In this document: piece after piece, positions 61,474 to 64,000 of the stretch
Layout of the letters: each line of letters starts with the position of its first letter
Numbering within the stretch: the stretch's first letter is position 1
Assembly (NCBI RefSeq): GCF_023544665.1
Contig: NZ_JAMJFL010000022.1
Span: 57,939-121,938, forward strand
DNA length: 64,000 nucleotides
Origin: Streptomyces sp. YS415
GTDB lineage: Bacteria > Actinomycetota > Actinomycetes > Streptomycetales > Streptomycetaceae
Direction: 5' to 3'
Translations under genes and position numbers: made by a program
The notes under the pieces: model-generated
The model's database searches: none
What the model was told of the DNA's origin: nothing
Seen by the model: only the letters and a program-made list of their open reading frames with translations

Positions 61474-62282
61474 GCCGTACGCCCCACGCCCGCGAGACCG
61501 GAGAACGCCCAGGGGTCCTCCTCCTCCGGTGCGGTGTCCGGCCGCCACTGCGGCATCGACACCAGTCCGGGTTCCACCATGTCGTACCCCTCGAAGAACC
61601 GCGCGATCTCCTCGCGCGAGCGCATGATCAGCGGGTTGCGAATGTCCTTGTATACGCCCACCGTGCCCTCGGCCCGCTCGGCGGGAAGCGGGATTCCCTC
61701 GTACGAGGCATGCGTGAGGATCAGCAGGCTGCCGGGCGCGAGCGCGTCGCGCAGCTCGGCCACCGCTGAGTACGGGTCGTCCGCGTCTTCCACGAAGTGC
61801 AGTATGGCAACGAGCAGAAGCGCCACCGGACGGTTCAGGTCGATCAGCCGCTCGACCTGAGGGCTCGCCAGGATCTCCATCGGCTTGCGCAGATCGGCCG
61901 CGACGACGTCGGTGAACTCGTCGCCGTCCAGGACCGCCTGGCTGTGCGCGACGGCCACCGGGTCGTGGTCGACGTAGACCACGTGCGCGCCGGGGCTGGC
62001 CGCCTGGGCCACCTCGTGGACGTTGCCGAAGGTCGGGATGCCCGAGCCGATGTCGAGGAACTGGGTGATCCCCTCGCCGACCGCATAGCGCACGGCGCGG
62101 CGCATGAACGCCCGGTTCGCCTGCATGATCTTGGGAAGGCCCGGCAGGAACCCCATGGCCTTGCGCGCGGCTTCCCGGTCGACCTCGAAGTTGTGCGAAC
62201 CGCCCAAGTAGTAGTCGTAGATTCGCGAGACGCTCGGCACCGAGATGTCGATGCTCCGTGGTGCCCAGGCGGGACGCTCCAT
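61470..62282 (-). CDS. DUF574/PF04672-type SAM-dependent methyltransferase
   Basis: 270 residues from the ATG at 62282, after GGAGAG. The start SVSRIYDYYLGGSHNFEVDREAA, ANRAFMRRAVRY, FLDIGSGIPTFGNVHEVAQ, VVYVDHDPVAVAHS and ALLLVAILHFVEDADDP are diagnostic of the large actinobacterial family typified by PF04672. Substrates are mostly unknown. It is coupled to the GGDEF-EAL gene through GTGA, suggesting a shared signalling role. Some actinobacterial relatives are encoded beside regulators, including conservon-type genes. Confidence 0.92.
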   Translation of the reverse strand: MERPAWAPRSIDISVPSVSRIYDYYLGGSHNFEVDREAARKAMGFLPGLPKIMQANRAFMRRAVRYAVGEGITQFLDIGSGIPTFGNVHEVAQAASPGAHVVYVDHDPVAVAHSQAVLDGDEFTDVVAADLRKPMEILASPQVERLIDLNRPVALLLVAILHFVEDADDPYSAVAELRDALAPGSLLILTHASYEGIPLPAERAEGTVGVYKDIRNPLIMRSREEIARFFEGYDMVEPGLVSMPQWRPDTAPEEEDPWAFSGLAGVGRTA

Positions 62283-62593
62283 CTATCTCTCCAAGGCTCA
62301 GGCGATCCAGTGTTCGAGCTGAGGCTACTGATCGCCCGCCAAAGGAGCGAGCGGAAACGGAAATTGACCATCCGTTCCCGGTCACTGCCTGCGGCACGTG
62401 CCGAATTCGCCGGCCGTGAATCCGCTACGAAATGCGTCCGAAGCATTCCACAGAGTTGTGAATCATGCGGAAGGGGACGAGAGCCGACCGCCCCACGAAC
62501 GACAAGTCCACCCCCTCCGTGCGGTGCGGAGGGGGTGGACCCGTGGTCGCGCGCCGGCCGTTCGCCCGGCTCTCTCGCCTGCGGTGTCGCCTC
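62283..62593. other. Gap between lipoprotein gene end and methyltransferase start
   Basis: About 310 bases without a supported gene. It contains the strong lipoprotein terminator (62506-62540) and the presumed promoter of the methyltransferase-GGDEF operon; no convincing -35/-10 pair could be assigned. Confidence 0.5.
62506..62540 (-). terminator. Strong terminator of the lipoprotein gene
   Basis: Perfect 14-bp stem (62506-62519 with 62527-62540; arm GTCCACCCCCTCCG) and a 7-base loop, 54 bases after the stop on the minus strand, followed by TTGT. Confidence 0.85.
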
Positions 62594-63556
62594 CTACTCC
62601 TTGTCCGGAGCGCCGACCGGCTTTCCGTCGGGGGCCACCGCGTACCAGGTGCCGCCGACGCCCTGGCCGTTGGTGTCACCGGGAGCCTTGTCACCGGCGA
62701 AGGTGTAGATCGGCCAGCAGTTGACCGTCTGCTGCTTGGCGCCGTCGGGCCGGGTGAAGCTCATCAGGCCCTTCTTCTGCACGCCCTTGGTGTCGTTGTT
62801 CGCCACCGGCGCCACCACCGGCCACTTCTCCAGGCAGGCGCCGGTGCAGGCGGAGACCGGCTTCGGCCAGGCCTCGTCCTTCATGAAGCGGTAGACCGTC
62901 ATGCCGTTCCGGTCGACGACGATCTCGCCGAGGTTGGCGTCCTTCCGGGTGGACAGGCCCGGGAGATCGGCCAGTTCGGCCTTCTTGCCGTCGGGGGCCA
63001 GGGCGTACCACGTGCCGCCCACGCCCTGCCCCTTGGTGTCGCCTGCGTTGACGTCCTTGGCGTAGCGGTACGCCGGCCAGCCGCCGATGGTCAGCTGCTT
63101 GGTGCCGTCGGGCCGGGTGACCTCGCCGAGCTGGGACTTGTCGACACCGGCGCCGGCGCTGGCGTCGTCCGCGGGAACCGGCGGCCAGGTGGTGGCGCAG
63201 TCGCCCTCGCAGTTCGTCTTGGGCGGTTCGGCGGTGTCCTTGTCGAAGCGGTAGAGGGTGAGCCCGGCGCTGTCGGTCAGCACCTGGCCGAGCTCGGCGT
63301 TGGTGGACACGGACAGCTCACCGGCGGGGGTGGTCTGTGTCGCGGCGCCCTGCGCCCCGGCCTCGGCCCCGGCGGTGCCGGAATCGGCGGCGTCGCCCAG
63401 GCCCGTCCCCGCGGTTCCGTAGTCTCCGGCCGCCGCTGTCGCACCGACGTTCTGGCTGCTCGCCGGCGGGGTGGTCTCCTGACCGCACGCCGTCGTCAGC
63501 GCCAGCGTCGCCACGGCACTCACCACGAGCGAAGCGCTCCGCCACGAGGTCTTCAT
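62594..63556 (-). CDS. Secreted lipoprotein with two repeated domains (SCO0930-like)
   Basis: 320 residues from the ATG at 63556, six bases after GGGGAG. A lipoprotein signal ends in LTTAC (Cys24), followed by an Ala/Gly-rich linker and two similar domains (about 95-200 and 205-320). Each has LG(Q/E), a YRF(D/M)KD strand, a C-x3-C pair (CEGDC, CTGAC) before W-P, GG(T)WYA and APDGK. This is the repeat known in streptomycete lipoproteins such as SCO0930, thought to take part in cell-surface electron transfer or heme binding. It is monocistronic with a strong terminator. Confidence 0.87.
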   Translation of the reverse strand: MKTSWRSASLVVSAVATLALTTACGQETTPPASSQNVGATAAAGDYGTAGTGLGDAADSGTAGAEAGAQGAATQTTPAGELSVSTNAELGQVLTDSAGLTLYRFDKDTAEPPKTNCEGDCATTWPPVPADDASAGAGVDKSQLGEVTRPDGTKQLTIGGWPAYRYAKDVNAGDTKGQGVGGTWYALAPDGKKAELADLPGLSTRKDANLGEIVVDRNGMTVYRFMKDEAWPKPVSACTGACLEKWPVVAPVANNDTKGVQKKGLMSFTRPDGAKQQTVNCWPIYTFAGDKAPGDTNGQGVGGTWYAVAPDGKPVGAPDKE

Positions 63557-63861
63557 CGTCAACTCCCCATAGATGTACGGGTGTTGCAGCGCCCTGCTGC
63601 GCCGCCGCACGACATTGGGTACGCATGGGGACCCCGGCCGTGTTCAACCGGGGCGCGAATTTCTTTCCGGAACCTGCGCCACCGCCCTTCCGGATCCCGC
63701 GCCGCCGGCACCTCTCGCACAGGCGATCGCACAGGCGATCGGGCCGGCGGACGGGCGAGCGGGCGGTCCACCGAGCGGCCCGCTGACACCGTCCCTCCTT
63801 CGGGGCAATCCCCTGAGAAGAAAGGTTTCTGGGCTGCCGTCAGGCCGCAGGATCATGTGTC
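63557..63861. other. Divergent promoter region with 12-bp direct repeat
   Basis: About 305 bases between the lipoprotein gene and the right-edge gene. CACAGGCGATCG occurs twice in tandem (63718-63741). GGGG-CAAT-CCCC near 63802-63813 is a small hairpin close to the right-edge gene. No gene was seen. Confidence 0.45.
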
Positions 63862-64000
63862 GTGCATGCACCCGAACCGACCCAATCCGCCCTCGCGACC
63901 CGGATATTGGCCCTGCTGGCGCTGAGCTGGCTGCTCGTGGGGGCGCCCGCCGGCCCCGCGGCGGCCGACGCCTGCGCGTACGCCTCGACCGGACCGGGCG
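63862..64000 (+). CDS. Start of a secreted protein, cut by right edge
   Basis: 46 codons from the GTG at 63862 (VHAPEPTQSALATRIL), with AGGAT nine bases upstream. RILALLALSWLLVGAPAGPAAADA is a Sec-type signal peptide with a likely cleavage at AAA-DA, followed by CAYASTGPG. The mature protein lies outside the window, so its role is unknown. Confidence 0.55.
   Translation, partial: MHAPEPTQSALATRILALLALSWLLVGAPAGPAAADACAYASTGPG

Noticed and set aside
59338..62397. A 1019-codon frame suggesting a larger GGDEF-EAL protein
   Set aside because: The extra N-terminal part is the off-frame methyltransferase gene; the GTG at 61473 is coupled to its stop.

Overview
The window is chromosomal DNA from a Streptomyces species. 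Evidence: very high GC throughout, GC-rich third codon positions, frequent GTG starts, many 1-4 bp stop/start overlaps, AGGAGG-type ribosome sites, a SARP regulator, an ergothioneine operon, secreted sugar hydrolases, and one copy of the streptomycete intergenic motif GCAGTTCCCCGCGCCCC. No rRNA, tRNA, CRISPR array, insertion sequence, integrase or prophage gene was recognised. Both ends cut genes.

Layout. 0-10 kb: a partial TPR protein, an MFS exporter and its XRE/cupin regulator facing a GNAT acetyltransferase across overlapping leaderless starts, a DoxX-like protein, phosphoglucomutase, a methyltransferase and pyruvate carboxylase. 10-20.5 kb: an ECF sigma factor fused to an anti-sigma-like zinc motif, a membrane anchor and a CAP domain; KatG; an alpha-galactosidase and a GH43/AbfB protein with matching promoter/operator layouts; an amidase; a PemK/MazF-like protein and a bacterial-type PARG. 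20.7-26.6 kb: egtABCD, a dodecin, a HAD phosphatase, a 2Fe-2S thioredoxin-fold protein and a cysteine-free ribosomal protein L32 with a Zur-like box in its promoter.

26.5-41.4 kb is a compact biosynthetic cluster: SARP regulator, alpha/beta-hydrolase with TetR, Sfp-type phosphopantetheinyl transferase, then one long operon of fatty acyl-AMP ligase, ACP, KS-AT-ACP polyketide synthase, KAS III-like enzyme, FkbH-like glyceryl transferase, second ACP, a 74-residue unknown protein, an alpha/beta-hydrolase homologue lacking its catalytic Ser and His, and a type II thioesterase. The gene set matches the logic of RK-682-type tetronate assembly: a fatty acid is activated and loaded, extended once with malonate to a beta-ketoacyl-ACP, and joined to glyceryl-ACP, predicting a 3-acyl-5-hydroxymethyl-tetronate or a relative. 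The FAAL starter, a repeat insertion in FkbH, a His-to-Pro change in the KAS III-like enzyme and the two unexplained small or degenerate proteins are the unusual parts.

41.3-47.4 kb: a convergent operon (MFS permease, thiolase, acyl-CoA ligase, MBL-fold hydrolase) controlled by a divergent TetR protein with two strong matching palindromic operators, probably for uptake and breakdown of an acid or lactone. 47.4-64 kb: a flavin-dependent oxidoreductase, a short UvrA-like ATPase, an ornithine-lipid operon (olsB-olsA) ending in a BtrH-like papain-fold protein, a conserved protein of unknown function, a succinate dehydrogenase/fumarate reductase set (sdhCAB) with a divergent LysR regulator and its box, a PAS-GGDEF-EAL protein coupled to a DUF574-type methyltransferase, a two-repeat lipoprotein with a strong terminator, and the start of a secreted protein.
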